A stretch of DNA of 64,000 nt from Marinimicrobium agarilyticum DSM 16975 (GTDB lineage Bacteria > Pseudomonadota > Gammaproteobacteria > Pseudomonadales > Cellvibrionaceae): contig NZ_AUHU01000003.1 of NCBI RefSeq assembly GCF_000423345.1, positions 620,001-684,000 of the forward strand, given 5' to 3'. The notes beneath the pieces are model-generated. The model saw only the letters and a program-made list of their open reading frames with translations, ran no database searches and was not told where the DNA came from. A program made the position numbers and the translations under genes. Of the stretch, positions 25,197 through 34,310 are shown piece after piece; position 1 is the first letter of the stretch, and each line of letters begins with the position of its first letter.

Positions 25197-25212
25197 AGCA
25201 GGAACTGTGCCA
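25197..25212 (-). promoter_or_regulatory. sigma-54 promoter of atzF-uca
   Basis: The same TGGCACAGTTCCTGCT with GG-N10-GC as before gntR. The identity extends over about 35 bp through the operator with a single difference, so the two control regions were probably copied or kept alike by shared regulation. Confidence 0.75.
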
Positions 25213-25352
25213 GCGCTCGACGCTGGTCGCTCGGGGGTGAGAAAGCCTTGTAAAAACAGGGCGTTAGGTCCTTTCCTTGGCGAGAGGGTAAAGCGGAAAA
25301 CGGTGGAGTTGGCGGATCGGGTGCGCTCCGTTTGGGCAGGGCCGCCTTCGGA

Positions 25353-25369
25353 TGGGCAATGCTGGTGCA
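25353..25369. promoter_or_regulatory. possible NtrC enhancer site
   Basis: TGGGCAATGCTGGTGCA has one perfect NtrC half-site (TGGTGCA) and one partial half, about 140 bp upstream of the sigma-54 -24 element. The rest of 25213-25540 shows no gene. Confidence 0.35.
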
Positions 25370-25540
25370 AAAATCGGTGAGAGAGTCGGGGTCGACAGCG
25401 GCGTGCGATAGGGACAGAAGGCGTTCGCTCACGACGAGGGTGCTCCCGATCGGGGGCGGATTCACCTCACGGGTAGTTTTTCAACCACCGGCTAGGTTAC
25501 ATTGCAGAAACTTTACCAAAAGGTCGACGAGGAAGAGCCA

Positions 25541-26905
25541 ATGGCAATGAATTGGGAGCAACTGTTGTGCGCGCATCGGCTTGGACGACGGCCGGCGAAA
25601 AGTGAAGAGGGGCGTTCTCCGTTTTACTCCGATCACGACAAAATAGTTTTCTCCGGGGCTTTTAGACGACTGGCCCGCAAAACCCAGGTGCACCCGTTGG
25701 CTGCTAACGACCATGTGCACAATCGCCTGACCCATAGCCTTGAAGTGGCCTGCGTCGGCCGAACGCTCGGGATGCGGGTGGGCAACGCCCTGCAGGCCAG
25801 GGGCGAGTTGCCCCAGCCGCTGGTGCCGACCGATATTGGCGACATTGTGCAGTCCAGTTGCCTCGCCCACGATATTGGCAATCCGCCGTTCGGACATACC
25901 GGTGAAGAAGCCATTCGCAACTGGTTTCAAAAGGAAGGCCGGGTCTACCTCAAGGATTTGAGTGAAGCCGAGCGCGACGATGTCCGGTTGTTTGAGGGCA
26001 ACGCTCAGAGCCTTCGGGTACTGACCACCCTCGAATACTACCAATACGAAGAGGGCATGCGCCTGACCTACGCCACGCTGGCTTCTTCCATCAAATACCC
26101 CTGGACCGCCACACCCAGTGTTCAGAATCAGCGACCCAAAAATAATAAGTACGGCGTGTTTCAGACCGAGCTCGATTACTTTCATGAGATCGCCCGCGAA
26201 ACCGGCCTGCTGCCCGTGGGCGAGAACTGGTACTGTCGCCATCCGCTGGTCTACCTGATGGAGGCCGCCGACGATTTTTGCTACGGCATTCTGGACCTGG
26301 AGGATGGTCTGGAAATGGGCATTCTCGCCTGGCCGGAAATTTACGAGATTCTGCGCAAGGTGATTCAACCGGCCCAGATTCCCGAACTGGAACGCAATCT
26401 GGCCCGAGTCGATGATGGCCGTAAGCCCGCGATTTTGCGGGGCAAAGTGATCGAGGCGCTGATCGACTCGGGTACTGACGCGTTTATGCGACACCGGTCG
26501 GACTTTCTCGCCGGGCGCGTTGAGGGCGACTTGATTTCTCTGTGCGATGACAATGTCCGCGAGGCGGTGCAGGGGGCAAAAGATCTCGCCAAGCAGCGTA
26601 TTTTCAACCACGCCAAGCGCGTCGAGCTGGAAATCGGGGCTTACAATACCATCGGCACTCTGCTTGGTACCCTGTGTGGTGCGGTTGATGCGTTGTTGGG
26701 CGACCCCGAGCGGGCGACCTACAAAGACGACCGGGTGCTGGCCTTGATCGGCGACAACAACTTTCACCCCTCCGTTTTTGCCAAAACCGGTCGCTACAAA
26801 TACCAGGCCCTGATGGCGGTGATCGACTACATCAGCGGCATGACCGACAATTACGCCACCAACCTGGCGAAACAGTTCAATGGCATGGGCGAGGTGCGTT
26901 ACTGA
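25541..26905 (+). CDS. dgt: dGTP triphosphohydrolase (HD superfamily)
   Basis: 454 residues. HD-domain metal ligands: NRLTHSLEVACVGR (His near 65), LAHDIGNPPFGHTGEEA (HD pair near 110) and a distal Asp in YLMEAADDFCYGILDLEDG. RRLARKTQVHPL near residue 45 is typical of dGTPases. They hydrolyse dGTP to deoxyguanosine and triphosphate. The ATG at 25541 follows a GGAAG site; an earlier in-frame start at 25502 is unlike the family. It abuts the next gene without a gap. Confidence 0.93.
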   Translation: MAMNWEQLLCAHRLGRRPAKSEEGRSPFYSDHDKIVFSGAFRRLARKTQVHPLAANDHVHNRLTHSLEVACVGRTLGMRVGNALQARGELPQPLVPTDIGDIVQSSCLAHDIGNPPFGHTGEEAIRNWFQKEGRVYLKDLSEAERDDVRLFEGNAQSLRVLTTLEYYQYEEGMRLTYATLASSIKYPWTATPSVQNQRPKNNKYGVFQTELDYFHEIARETGLLPVGENWYCRHPLVYLMEAADDFCYGILDLEDGLEMGILAWPEIYEILRKVIQPAQIPELERNLARVDDGRKPAILRGKVIEALIDSGTDAFMRHRSDFLAGRVEGDLISLCDDNVREAVQGAKDLAKQRIFNHAKRVELEIGAYNTIGTLLGTLCGAVDALLGDPERATYKDDRVLALIGDNNFHPSVFAKTGRYKYQALMAVIDYISGMTDNYATNLAKQFNGMGEVRY

Positions 26906-27838
26906 ATGAGCCAGGCCTTTGTTTTGCGCTGGCATACTCGCGATGTGTTGTTGCTGCTGGTACTGCTGGCCTCACCCTTGTTTTTTATTGGCGGTCCTGA
27001 TTGGTTGGCGCCCCCGGTGATACGGGAACTTTGGAGTCAGGGGCACTGGCTGTTCTTTGCCTGCCTGTTCTTCTGGTGGCAGGCGCGCTGGACGCTGACA
27101 CATCCACGACAGTGGTTGTTGGCGACCCTCGCCGTGCTGCTCGTCAGTGCCTTGATCGAAGGGGCGCAGACGCTGGTAGGGCGTCAGGCCGGGTGGAACG
27201 ACGTACTGTGCAATGTCACCGGCACGTGGCTCGGTCTGTTCTGGGGCCAGCGGGCCGAGCGCCGAGTCTGGCTCGGGCGCGTGATCGCGGTGGGCTTGGT
27301 GCTCTGGCAGGTGAAAGTGGTGCTCGCGGTCGGATTGGCGCAATGGCATCAGCAGCATCAGTTCCCGGTGCTGGGCGATTTTGAAAGCCGCTGGGATATG
27401 CCGTTTTGGGAAGGGCGGGTCGAGCGGGTTCCGGCACCCGTCGCCGAGGGTCGCTACAGCCTGGCATTTGAGGTGGGCGGTGACAATACTGCTTCACGTT
27501 ACTCGGGCGTGCATCTCAAGCAACTGCCCGGAGACTGGCGAGGCTATCAGGCATTGGCCCTGTCACTGTATAACCCGGTCGAATCTCCCCTTGCCATGAC
27601 GCTTCGCATTAATGACACCCAGCACGACCGGGGGGAGGGGGCGTTCAGTGATCGTTACAACGGGCGCCTTCAGCTTGAGCCGGGCTGGAACCACTACCGC
27701 ATCGACCTCCAGACCGTTGAGCAGGCACCCGAGCAGCGCGATATGAATCTCGCGAGCGTTGAACGTTTGCTACTCTTCGCCACAGACATTGAGCAAAGTC
27801 GTTGGCTTTACCTTGATAACCTGCGGCTCGAGCGCTAG
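26906..27838 (+). CDS. VanZ-like membrane protein with C-terminal beta-sandwich
   Basis: 310 residues. The N-terminal half has four membrane helices with VanZ-like features (ALIEGAQTLVGRQAGWNDVLCNVTGTWLGL, residues about 72-103). After a fifth helix (about 130-150) comes a soluble domain (155-310) with the look of a carbohydrate-binding or CIA30-like beta-sandwich: LGDFESRWDMPFWEG, YRGYQALALSLYNP and WLYLDNLRLER. The start codon directly follows the dgt stop, so it is cotranscribed. Function unknown; the outer domain probably faces the periplasm and may bind glycan. Confidence 0.75.
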   Translation: MSQAFVLRWHTRDVLLLLVLLASPLFFIGGPDWLAPPVIRELWSQGHWLFFACLFFWWQARWTLTHPRQWLLATLAVLLVSALIEGAQTLVGRQAGWNDVLCNVTGTWLGLFWGQRAERRVWLGRVIAVGLVLWQVKVVLAVGLAQWHQQHQFPVLGDFESRWDMPFWEGRVERVPAPVAEGRYSLAFEVGGDNTASRYSGVHLKQLPGDWRGYQALALSLYNPVESPLAMTLRINDTQHDRGEGAFSDRYNGRLQLEPGWNHYRIDLQTVEQAPEQRDMNLASVERLLLFATDIEQSRWLYLDNLRLER

Positions 27839-27891
27839 CTCACCGTGATAGCACCGCGGGTGGCACTCAAAGAAAAAGGGAACACGGAATT

Positions 27892-29730
27892 ATGAGCCGG
27901 GAACAACTACTGATTCTCACCATTCTCGCCGCCAGTATTGGGCTATTCCTGTGGGGCCGTTGGCGGCACGACATGGTGGCGCTGGCGGCGTTGCTCGCCT
28001 GCGTCTTTACCGGCCTGATTCCGGGCAACGAAGCCTTTGTCGGCTTTGGCCACGGCGCGGTGGTCACGGTGGCCTGTGTGCTGATTCTGAGCCGCGGCCT
28101 CCAGACCACTGGCGCCATCGATGTGATGGCACAAAAGCTGTTGCCGCAAAAGGCCGGCCTTGGCGTCGGTATCGCGGCCCTGACCGCCCTGGGAGCGGTG
28201 CTCTCCGCCTTTATGAACAACGTCGGGGCCCTGGCACTGCTGATGCCGGTGGCGCTGCAGCTCGCCCGTAAGCAGGAAGTGGCTCCGGGTAAAGTGCTGA
28301 TGCCCCTGGCCTTCGGCACCATCCTGGGGGGTATGACCACGCTGATCGGTACCCCGCCCAACCTGATCGTCTCCAGCTTTCGCGCCGACCTGGGCGAGGG
28401 CCCCTTTCGCATGTTTGACTACACCCCCGTCGGTGCCCTGGTCGCCCTCAGCGGCGTGGTGTTCATTACGTTGGTCGGCTGGCGTCTGGTGCCCAAGCGG
28501 GAACCGGCGGGGGCAGACAGTTTCGATACCGGCAGTTATCTGACCGAAGTCCGGGTCACGGAAAAGAACAAGATCGTGGGCAAGCGGCTGTCCGAGGCCG
28601 AGGCGCTGCTCAATGAGGACGAAGCGCAAATCGTCGGGCTGGTGCGCAATGACCTGCGCGTCCAGGCGCCGCACCCGGGCCGGGTTCTGCGCGAGGGGGA
28701 TATCCTCGTGCTGGAGGCCGAGCCTGAAGCCCTCTCCTCGGTGCTGTCGGGGCTCGGCCTGGCGCTGGAAGAGAATGTGGAGGCTGAGGAAGTCGCCGAA
28801 GAAGAGAAAGCGGTCCAGGAAAGGTCTCCCGATGAGGAGAAACCGGAGAAAGAAAAACCGGAAAAGGATGAAAGTGACATCACCCTGCAGGAATGGGTGG
28901 CATTGCCTGATTCCACGCTCCTCGGTCGCAGCGCCAGCGATATTCAGCTGCGCAGTCGCTTTGGTATCAACCTGCTTGCCGTTTCCCGCCAGGGACAGCG
29001 TTCGGTCAAACGGCTGCGCTCCATCCGGGTGCGGGCGGGCGATGTGCTGTTGTTGCAAGGCGGGAGTGACGCCATTAATGCCTTTGGGCGAGCCTTTGGC
29101 TGCATTCCCCTGGCTGAGCGCTCCATTGGGGTGCCGGATAAAGGCAAGGCCGCTCTGGCGGTGGGCATCATGGCGCTGGCCATTCTCGCGGCCGCCCTGG
29201 GGCTTGTGCCGGCGGCCGTGTCCTTTGCGGCGGGGGTGCTCGCGTTTATGGCCACTGGCGTGGTGCCTCTTCGCTCCGTCTACCAGGCCGTAGACTGGCC
29301 GGTGATCGTGCTGCTGGGGGCGATGATCCCGGTGGCCGGGGTAATGGCCAGCACCGGTGCGGCCGATCTCGTGGCGCGGCAGATGCTGGAGAATGTGGCT
29401 CAGGGCAACCCCGTGGCGGCGGTGGTGATCGTGATGGTGATCACCATGACCCTCTCCGATTTTATGAACAACGCCGCCACGGCGGCGGTCATGTGTCAGA
29501 TCGCGATCAGCAGTGCCGCCGTGCTGGGGGTGAACCCGGACACATTGCTGATGGCGGTGGCTATCGGGGCCTCCTGCTCCTTTCTGACGCCCATAGGCCA
29601 TCAGAACAACACTCTGATCCTGGGGCCGGGTGGCTTCCGCTTTGGCGACTACTGGCGTCTCGGGCTGCCCATGGAGATCATTGTGGTGCTGGTGGGCACG
29701 CCGTTATTGCTGTGGGTCTGGCCCCTCTGA
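27892..29730 (+). CDS. DASS/SLC13-type permease with TrkA-C (RCK) domains
   Basis: 612 residues. The membrane part is split into an N-terminal block (about 1-205) with MNNVGALALLMPVALQLARK and GGMTTLIGTPPNLIVSSF, and a C-terminal block (about 415-612) with MNNAATAAVMCQIAIS and LTPIGHQNNTLILGPGGFRFGDYWRLG. Two cytoplasmic RCK_C domains lie between (about 215-290 and 335-410), joined by an acidic Glu/Lys-rich linker at 295-330. This is the usual plan of SLC13-family anion transporters; sulfate or another small anion is likely, the exact substrate unknown. Confidence 0.88.
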   Translation: MSREQLLILTILAASIGLFLWGRWRHDMVALAALLACVFTGLIPGNEAFVGFGHGAVVTVACVLILSRGLQTTGAIDVMAQKLLPQKAGLGVGIAALTALGAVLSAFMNNVGALALLMPVALQLARKQEVAPGKVLMPLAFGTILGGMTTLIGTPPNLIVSSFRADLGEGPFRMFDYTPVGALVALSGVVFITLVGWRLVPKREPAGADSFDTGSYLTEVRVTEKNKIVGKRLSEAEALLNEDEAQIVGLVRNDLRVQAPHPGRVLREGDILVLEAEPEALSSVLSGLGLALEENVEAEEVAEEEKAVQERSPDEEKPEKEKPEKDESDITLQEWVALPDSTLLGRSASDIQLRSRFGINLLAVSRQGQRSVKRLRSIRVRAGDVLLLQGGSDAINAFGRAFGCIPLAERSIGVPDKGKAALAVGIMALAILAAALGLVPAAVSFAAGVLAFMATGVVPLRSVYQAVDWPVIVLLGAMIPVAGVMASTGAADLVARQMLENVAQGNPVAAVVIVMVITMTLSDFMNNAATAAVMCQIAISSAAVLGVNPDTLLMAVAIGASCSFLTPIGHQNNTLILGPGGFRFGDYWRLGLPMEIIVVLVGTPLLLWVWPL

Positions 29731-29800
29731 GGGGGTCCGGTTGGTGAATCGGCCCCATTTCCGTCATACTGTCGGTCCGTTTTGCTGAAAAACCAACTTC

Positions 29801-30616
29801 ATGACCGCATGTAATGGGGAGAAGAGTACCGCTCGCGCGGGCTCCTCGCTGCTGACACGCCGTTTTCACCGCAGTGCCGCGCCGGCTACCGCCGAAACGG
29901 GGCGCACCTTTCTGGATATCCGTCGCCGTTTTCAGTTTCGCTCCATTACGCTGGGGCGCTGGGTCTCCGACGCGGAGAAGCAGCGCGCCGCTGACCTGTT
30001 TTACGGCGCCCTGTGTGATTTGATGGCTATACTGGAAGGACCGGAAACGCTGATTTCCCTGCGTGGTTCCCTGGCGCTGCAATACGGCAAGGGTGGGCAA
30101 CGGGGCGTCGCGGCGCATTATGAGCCTGCTACCCACACCTTCGCCCTGGCAAAGAATGCGGGGCCGGGCAGTATCGCCCACGAATGGTTTCACGCCTTTG
30201 ATCATTACATTTGTGAAAAGGCGTTTTGCGCCGGCAGGGGCTTCGGCTCCAAGGCTTGGCTGGCCAACGCCGAGGCGTTGAGTCATCCGCTGAACGAGCG
30301 CTTGCGTAATTGTTACCAAGCCGTGTTATTGAATGAACAGGGCACCCGGCCAAGCGAATTGTTCGAACAGTCCGCCGCGCAGGACAAACGCCTTGGGACG
30401 GTTTACTACGCCCTGCCCGAAGAGCTTTGCGCCCGCGCGTTCGAAGCGTTTGTGCAGGACGCGCCGATCAAAAATTCGTTTCTGGTGCAGGGCACCCGAC
30501 AGTCTGAAGAAGCGCAGCTTGGCTTGTACCCGAGCGGCACTCAGCGCGAGCGTATTAACGCCGCCTTTACCGATTACTTTACCCACCTTGGGCGTGCGCT
30601 TTACGCGCCCGCCTGA
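29801..30616 (+). CDS. HEXXH zincin-like protein (CLCA_X-like)
   Basis: 271 residues, no signal peptide. The motif GSIAHEWFHAFDHYI (about residues 123-137) is a zinc-metallopeptidase HEXXH, and ARAFEAFVQD near residue 210 could supply the third ligand. The sequence resembles the small family annotated as CLCA_X in Pseudomonas relatives, whose substrate is unknown. The N-terminus is basic. It precedes the GABA transaminase by 22 bp on the same strand. Confidence 0.65.
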   Translation: MTACNGEKSTARAGSSLLTRRFHRSAAPATAETGRTFLDIRRRFQFRSITLGRWVSDAEKQRAADLFYGALCDLMAILEGPETLISLRGSLALQYGKGGQRGVAAHYEPATHTFALAKNAGPGSIAHEWFHAFDHYICEKAFCAGRGFGSKAWLANAEALSHPLNERLRNCYQAVLLNEQGTRPSELFEQSAAQDKRLGTVYYALPEELCARAFEAFVQDAPIKNSFLVQGTRQSEEAQLGLYPSGTQRERINAAFTDYFTHLGRALYAPA

Positions 30617-30638
30617 AGGGACAACAGGAGATTGACTT

Positions 30639-31928
30639 GTGAGCAAAGAGAAAGAAACCAATGAGAGCTTGAAGGCCCTGAAAGACCGCTATGTAGCGGC
30701 CGGGGCGGCCAGCCCCAACAACCAGTTTGCCGATCACGCCGAAAATTCGGAACTCTGGGATGCCGATGGCAAGCGCATGATCGATTTCGCCGGCGGTATC
30801 GGCGTGTTGAATATCGGTCATCGCCATCCCAAGGTGGTGGCAGCGGTGAAAGCGCAGCTGGATAAGCTGATGCATACCTGCCAGACCGTTATGCCGTATG
30901 AAGGTTACGTGAAAGTGGCCGAAGCGATCAGCAAGGTGGCGCCCGTGCGCGGCCATGCCAAAGTGATGCTGGCCAACTCCGGCGCGGAAGCGGTTGAGAA
31001 CGCACTGAAAATTGCCCGCGCCGCCACCGGCCGCACCAACGTGATCTGTTTCGACGGTGGCTACCACGGCCGTACCTTCATGACCATGGCCATGAATGGC
31101 AAGGTCAACCCCTACCAGGGCGATTTCGGCCCCATGCCCGGTATGGTATTCCGCGCTCCGTTCCCCGTGCCTTATCATGGCATGAGTGAAGAGCAGGCAC
31201 TGCGCGGCCTGGAAATGACCCTGAAAACCGATTCCAACCCCAAAGACACCGCCGCCATCTTTATCGAGCCGGTGCTGGGCGAAGGCGGTTTTTACGCGGC
31301 CTCCCCGAGCTTTCTCAAAGCGGTGCGCGAGATCTGTGACGAGCACGGCATTCTGATGATTGTGGATGAAGTGCAGAGCGGTTTCGGCCGCACCGGGAAA
31401 ATGTTCGCCATTGAGCACAGCGGCGTTGAGCCGGACATGATGACCATGGCCAAGAGCATGGCCGATGGTATGCCGATCTCGGCCGTGGTCGGCACCGACA
31501 AACACATGGACAGCTCAGGCCCCAACTCCCTGGGTGGCACCTACACCGGCAGCCCGGTCGCCTGTGCGGCGGTTCTGGCCGTGATGGATGTGTTTAAAGA
31601 AGAAGACATTCTGGGAATGAGCCAGCGCCTGGGTGAGAAGCTGGCGAAGCGTTTCGCTAAATGGCAGGAACAGTTTGAGTTCGTGGACAATGGCCGCAAC
31701 CTGGGTGCCATGGCCGCGTTCGAGCTGGTCACTGACAAGAAGGGCCGCGAGCCGCGGCCCGATCTGGCGGCGGCTATTCTCAAAAAGAGTAAGGAGAAAG
31801 GCCTGATTCTGCTCAGCTGCGGCATGCACGGCAACTCCATCCGCTTCCTGATGCCCGTCACCATTCAGGACGAGGTCCTCGAAGAAGGGCTGAATATTGT
31901 GGAAGAGGCGCTCTCCGAGCTGGCCTGA
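30639..31928 (+). CDS. gabT: 4-aminobutyrate transaminase
   Basis: 429-residue class III PLP aminotransferase. ANSGAEAVENALKIARAATGR and CFDGGYHGRTFMTMAMNGK bind the cofactor phosphate and ring; IVDEVQSGFGRTGKMFA carries the conserved Asp; MMTMAKSMADGMPISAVVG holds the Schiff-base Lys. It converts GABA to succinic semialdehyde. The start is GTG, with AGGAG upstream. No succinic semialdehyde dehydrogenase is next to it. Confidence 0.92.
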   Translation: MSKEKETNESLKALKDRYVAAGAASPNNQFADHAENSELWDADGKRMIDFAGGIGVLNIGHRHPKVVAAVKAQLDKLMHTCQTVMPYEGYVKVAEAISKVAPVRGHAKVMLANSGAEAVENALKIARAATGRTNVICFDGGYHGRTFMTMAMNGKVNPYQGDFGPMPGMVFRAPFPVPYHGMSEEQALRGLEMTLKTDSNPKDTAAIFIEPVLGEGGFYAASPSFLKAVREICDEHGILMIVDEVQSGFGRTGKMFAIEHSGVEPDMMTMAKSMADGMPISAVVGTDKHMDSSGPNSLGGTYTGSPVACAAVLAVMDVFKEEDILGMSQRLGEKLAKRFAKWQEQFEFVDNGRNLGAMAAFELVTDKKGREPRPDLAAAILKKSKEKGLILLSCGMHGNSIRFLMPVTIQDEVLEEGLNIVEEALSELA

Positions 31929-31940
31929 TTCCGCTGCATC

Positions 31941-31970
31941 GCCGCGCCCCATGGGGCGCGGCGTTTCCCT
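31941..31970 (+). terminator. terminator after gabT
   Basis: Perfect hairpin GCCGCGCCCC/GGGGCGCGGC with a tiny loop, 13 bp after the stop, followed by a short pyrimidine-rich stretch GTTTCCCTTC. Confidence 0.65.
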
Positions 31971-31986
31971 TCATTGATCCCCCCGC

Positions 31987-32130
31987 TCAATCCAGAATAA
32001 AACCCCACTGACGCGCTTTCATCACCGCCTGTGTCCGGCTCCCCCATCCAAACAGTCCCGGTAAATCGGAAAGTTGCTCCCCGCTTCTCGCTGGAGAGAT
32101 ATTAAACCGAGTGGCTATTTCTCTGTTGGG
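31987..32130 (-). pseudogene. LuxR-type helix-turn-helix remnant
   Basis: The last 47 codons of a LuxR-family regulator survive: PNREIATRFNISPARSGEQL then SDLPGLFGWGSRTQAVMKAR and QWGFILD before the stop. NREIA and SRTQAVMKARQWG are hallmark GerE-domain residues, but the recognition helix is altered and a stop codon lies directly upstream at 32131-32133. No N-terminal part was found. The remainder of 31971-32323 holds only the promoter region of the next operon. Confidence 0.6.
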
Positions 32131-32323
32131 TCAGGTCCGTGCGGGTGCTCTCTGGGAGCGTTTATTTTCTTTTAAAAACAAACACTTAAGATCGGCTACA
32201 TTTGGCTACATTTTGAGCGTTGTGGATTGTCGGCGGGAGTGCGACACTATCGCCGCGATGCGTTGCTGGTTTGGCGCGTAATTCAAAATTTATAACAATG
32301 AAAACTCCCGGGATGGTGTTCGG

Positions 32324-33544
32324 ATGACCGACAAAAGCGAATTGCTTTCCCAGTTGCGGATTGACCGCGACGACCACGCCGATTCAAACTCTCCCAAATG
32401 GCCATGGCTGCTCGGGGGTGGCTTTCTATTGCTCCTCTTGGCCTTGGCGGTATGGGCTCTGTCCCGTCCCGACCCCATCAGCGTCGACACCCGCATGGCC
32501 AAGGTCACCCAGGTCCGCAACAGCGCGGCCAGCGTGCTGGACGCCACCGGTTATGTGACGGCCCGCCGCTATGCCACTGTGTCCTCCAAAGTGACCGCGA
32601 AAGTCATGGAGGTGTTGGTGGAAGAAGGTATGTCGGTGGAGGAGGGTCAGGTGGTGGCTCGCCTCGATGACTCCAATGCGAGTAAGAGCCTTGCCGTGGA
32701 GCAGGCCAACTTGAATCTCGCTCGGGCCCAACTGGCAGAAACACAAGCGCGGTTGACGGAAGCCGAGCGAGTGAGGGAGAGAGTGAACACGCTCTACCAG
32801 CGTGAGCTGGTCAGTGAATCCGAGCTGGATGTGGCCACCAGCAACTACGACTCTCTCAAGGCCCAGCTCTCCGCCCGGGAAGCTGGCGTTCTGAGTGCCA
32901 CGCGTCTGGTAGAACTCCAGCAGCAACACCTGGAAGACCTGGTGTTACGTGCGCCGTTTGCCGGCGTGGTGGTCTCCAAAGATGCCCAGCCGGGAGAAAT
33001 GATTTCACCGGTGTCCGCTGGTGGCGGCTTTACCCGCACGGGTATCTGTAGCCTGGTGGATATGGATTCGCTCGAAATTGAGGTGGACGTCAACGAAGCC
33101 TACATTCAACGCGTGTTTCCCGGGCAGCCGGTGCAGGCCACGCTGGAAGCCTATCCCGACTGGACCATTCCCGCCGAGGTCATCGCCATTGTGCCCACCG
33201 CCGATCGACAAAAGGCAACGGTCAAGGTGCGAGTGGGGTTCAGTGAGTTGGATTCGAGAATTCTGCCGGACATGGGTGTGCGTGTGGCCTTCCTTGAAGA
33301 GGGCGGCCGCGATGCTGGCGCACAAGACAGTGCGCTTTTGATACCGGGTAGTGCGTTGGTTGAGCGTGACGGGCAGCCCGTGGTGTTTGTGGTAAAGGAT
33401 GCGGTGGCGCATCAACGAGTGGTTAAAGCCCGCGAGCGGTCCGGTGGGGAATGGGTGGTGCTCGCCGGTCTTGAGCCGGGCGAGCACTATGTCGTGGAGC
33501 CTCCGTCCAGGTTGGTTGAGGGCGCGGTAGTCACCACGGATTAA
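32324..33544 (+). CDS. RND/MacA-type periplasmic adaptor
   Basis: 406 residues: a short cytoplasmic start, one membrane anchor (about 27-47), a barrel-sandwich lipoyl-like half (ATGYVTARRYATVSSKVTAKVMEVLVEEGMSVEEGQVVARLDD), a coiled coil (about 120-190), the second lipoyl half (LRAPFAGVVVSKDAQPGEMISP) and a beta-barrel domain. First gene of a four-gene unit with an ATPase and two FtsX-type permeases, giving a tripartite exporter with an unknown outer-membrane channel. Substrate unknown. Confidence 0.9.
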   Translation: MTDKSELLSQLRIDRDDHADSNSPKWPWLLGGGFLLLLLALAVWALSRPDPISVDTRMAKVTQVRNSAASVLDATGYVTARRYATVSSKVTAKVMEVLVEEGMSVEEGQVVARLDDSNASKSLAVEQANLNLARAQLAETQARLTEAERVRERVNTLYQRELVSESELDVATSNYDSLKAQLSAREAGVLSATRLVELQQQHLEDLVLRAPFAGVVVSKDAQPGEMISPVSAGGGFTRTGICSLVDMDSLEIEVDVNEAYIQRVFPGQPVQATLEAYPDWTIPAEVIAIVPTADRQKATVKVRVGFSELDSRILPDMGVRVAFLEEGGRDAGAQDSALLIPGSALVERDGQPVVFVVKDAVAHQRVVKARERSGGEWVVLAGLEPGEHYVVEPPSRLVEGAVVTTD

Positions 33545-33565
33545 AATTCTGTGAAGGAGTCTGTT

Positions 33566-34306
33566 ATGTCTGATGCGAACGAAGCGGCCCTCGACCCGCA
33601 AGCCTCTGCGGCGAGCGCTGGCAATGAAACGGCGTTGGTCCACTGTACCAACCTGGGCAAGAGTTACCGCAAGGGCAAAGAGTCGGTGCCCGTGCTCTCC
33701 AATCTCAACCTGAACATTCCCAAAGGCGACTTTCTCGCCTTGATGGGCCCTTCCGGGTCGGGCAAAACCACCTTGTTGAATCTGCTGGGCGGGCTAGACA
33801 GCCCCACGGACGGGTCGCTGGAAATCGCCGGCGAACGCATCGACCGGTTCAGCCGCAGCCAGTTAACCCGCTGGCGAGCACGCCACGTCGGTTTCATTTT
33901 CCAGTTCTATAACCTGATGCCGGTATTGAGCGCGGAGCGCAACGTCGAGCTGCCCTTGCTGCTAACCAAACTGTCATCGAAACAGCGGAAAAAACAGGTG
34001 GCGATCGCACTGGAGCTGGTGGGTCTGAAAGATCGGGCCAAACACAAACCGAGCGAACTCTCCGGTGGCCAGGAACAACGGGTGGCCATTGCCCGGGCGA
34101 TTGTGTCCGACCCGGACCTGTTGTTGTGCGACGAACCGACCGGTGACCTTGATCGGACGACGGCTGATGACATTCTGTCTTTGCTGCAGACGCTCAATCA
34201 GCAGCAGGGCAAAACCATTGTCATGGTTACCCACGATCCTCTGGCGGCCGAGTACGCCCAGCGTACCTTGCATCTCGACAAGGGCACGCTGATCACGGGG
34301 AACTGA
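33566..34306 (+). CDS. MacB/LolD-type ABC transporter ATPase
   Basis: 246 residues. Walker [20 protein letters not shown] (about 64-82), Q-loop [22 protein letters not shown], signature [15 protein letters not shown] and Walker [14 protein letters not shown]. The FQFYNLMP motif is typical of MacB/LolD-like ATPases. ATG 33566 is preferred because GAAGGAG sits seven bases before it. Confidence 0.93.
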   Translation: MSDANEAALDPQASAASAGNETALVHCTNLGKSYRKGKESVPVLSNLNLNIPKGDFLALMGPSGSGKTTLLNLLGGLDSPTDGSLEIAGERIDRFSRSQLTRWRARHVGFIFQFYNLMPVLSAERNVELPLLLTKLSSKQRKKQVAIALELVGLKDRAKHKPSELSGGQEQRVAIARAIVSDPDLLLCDEPTGDLDRTTADDILSLLQTLNQQQGKTIVMVTHDPLAAEYAQRTLHLDKGTLITGN

Positions 34307-34310
34307 CACC

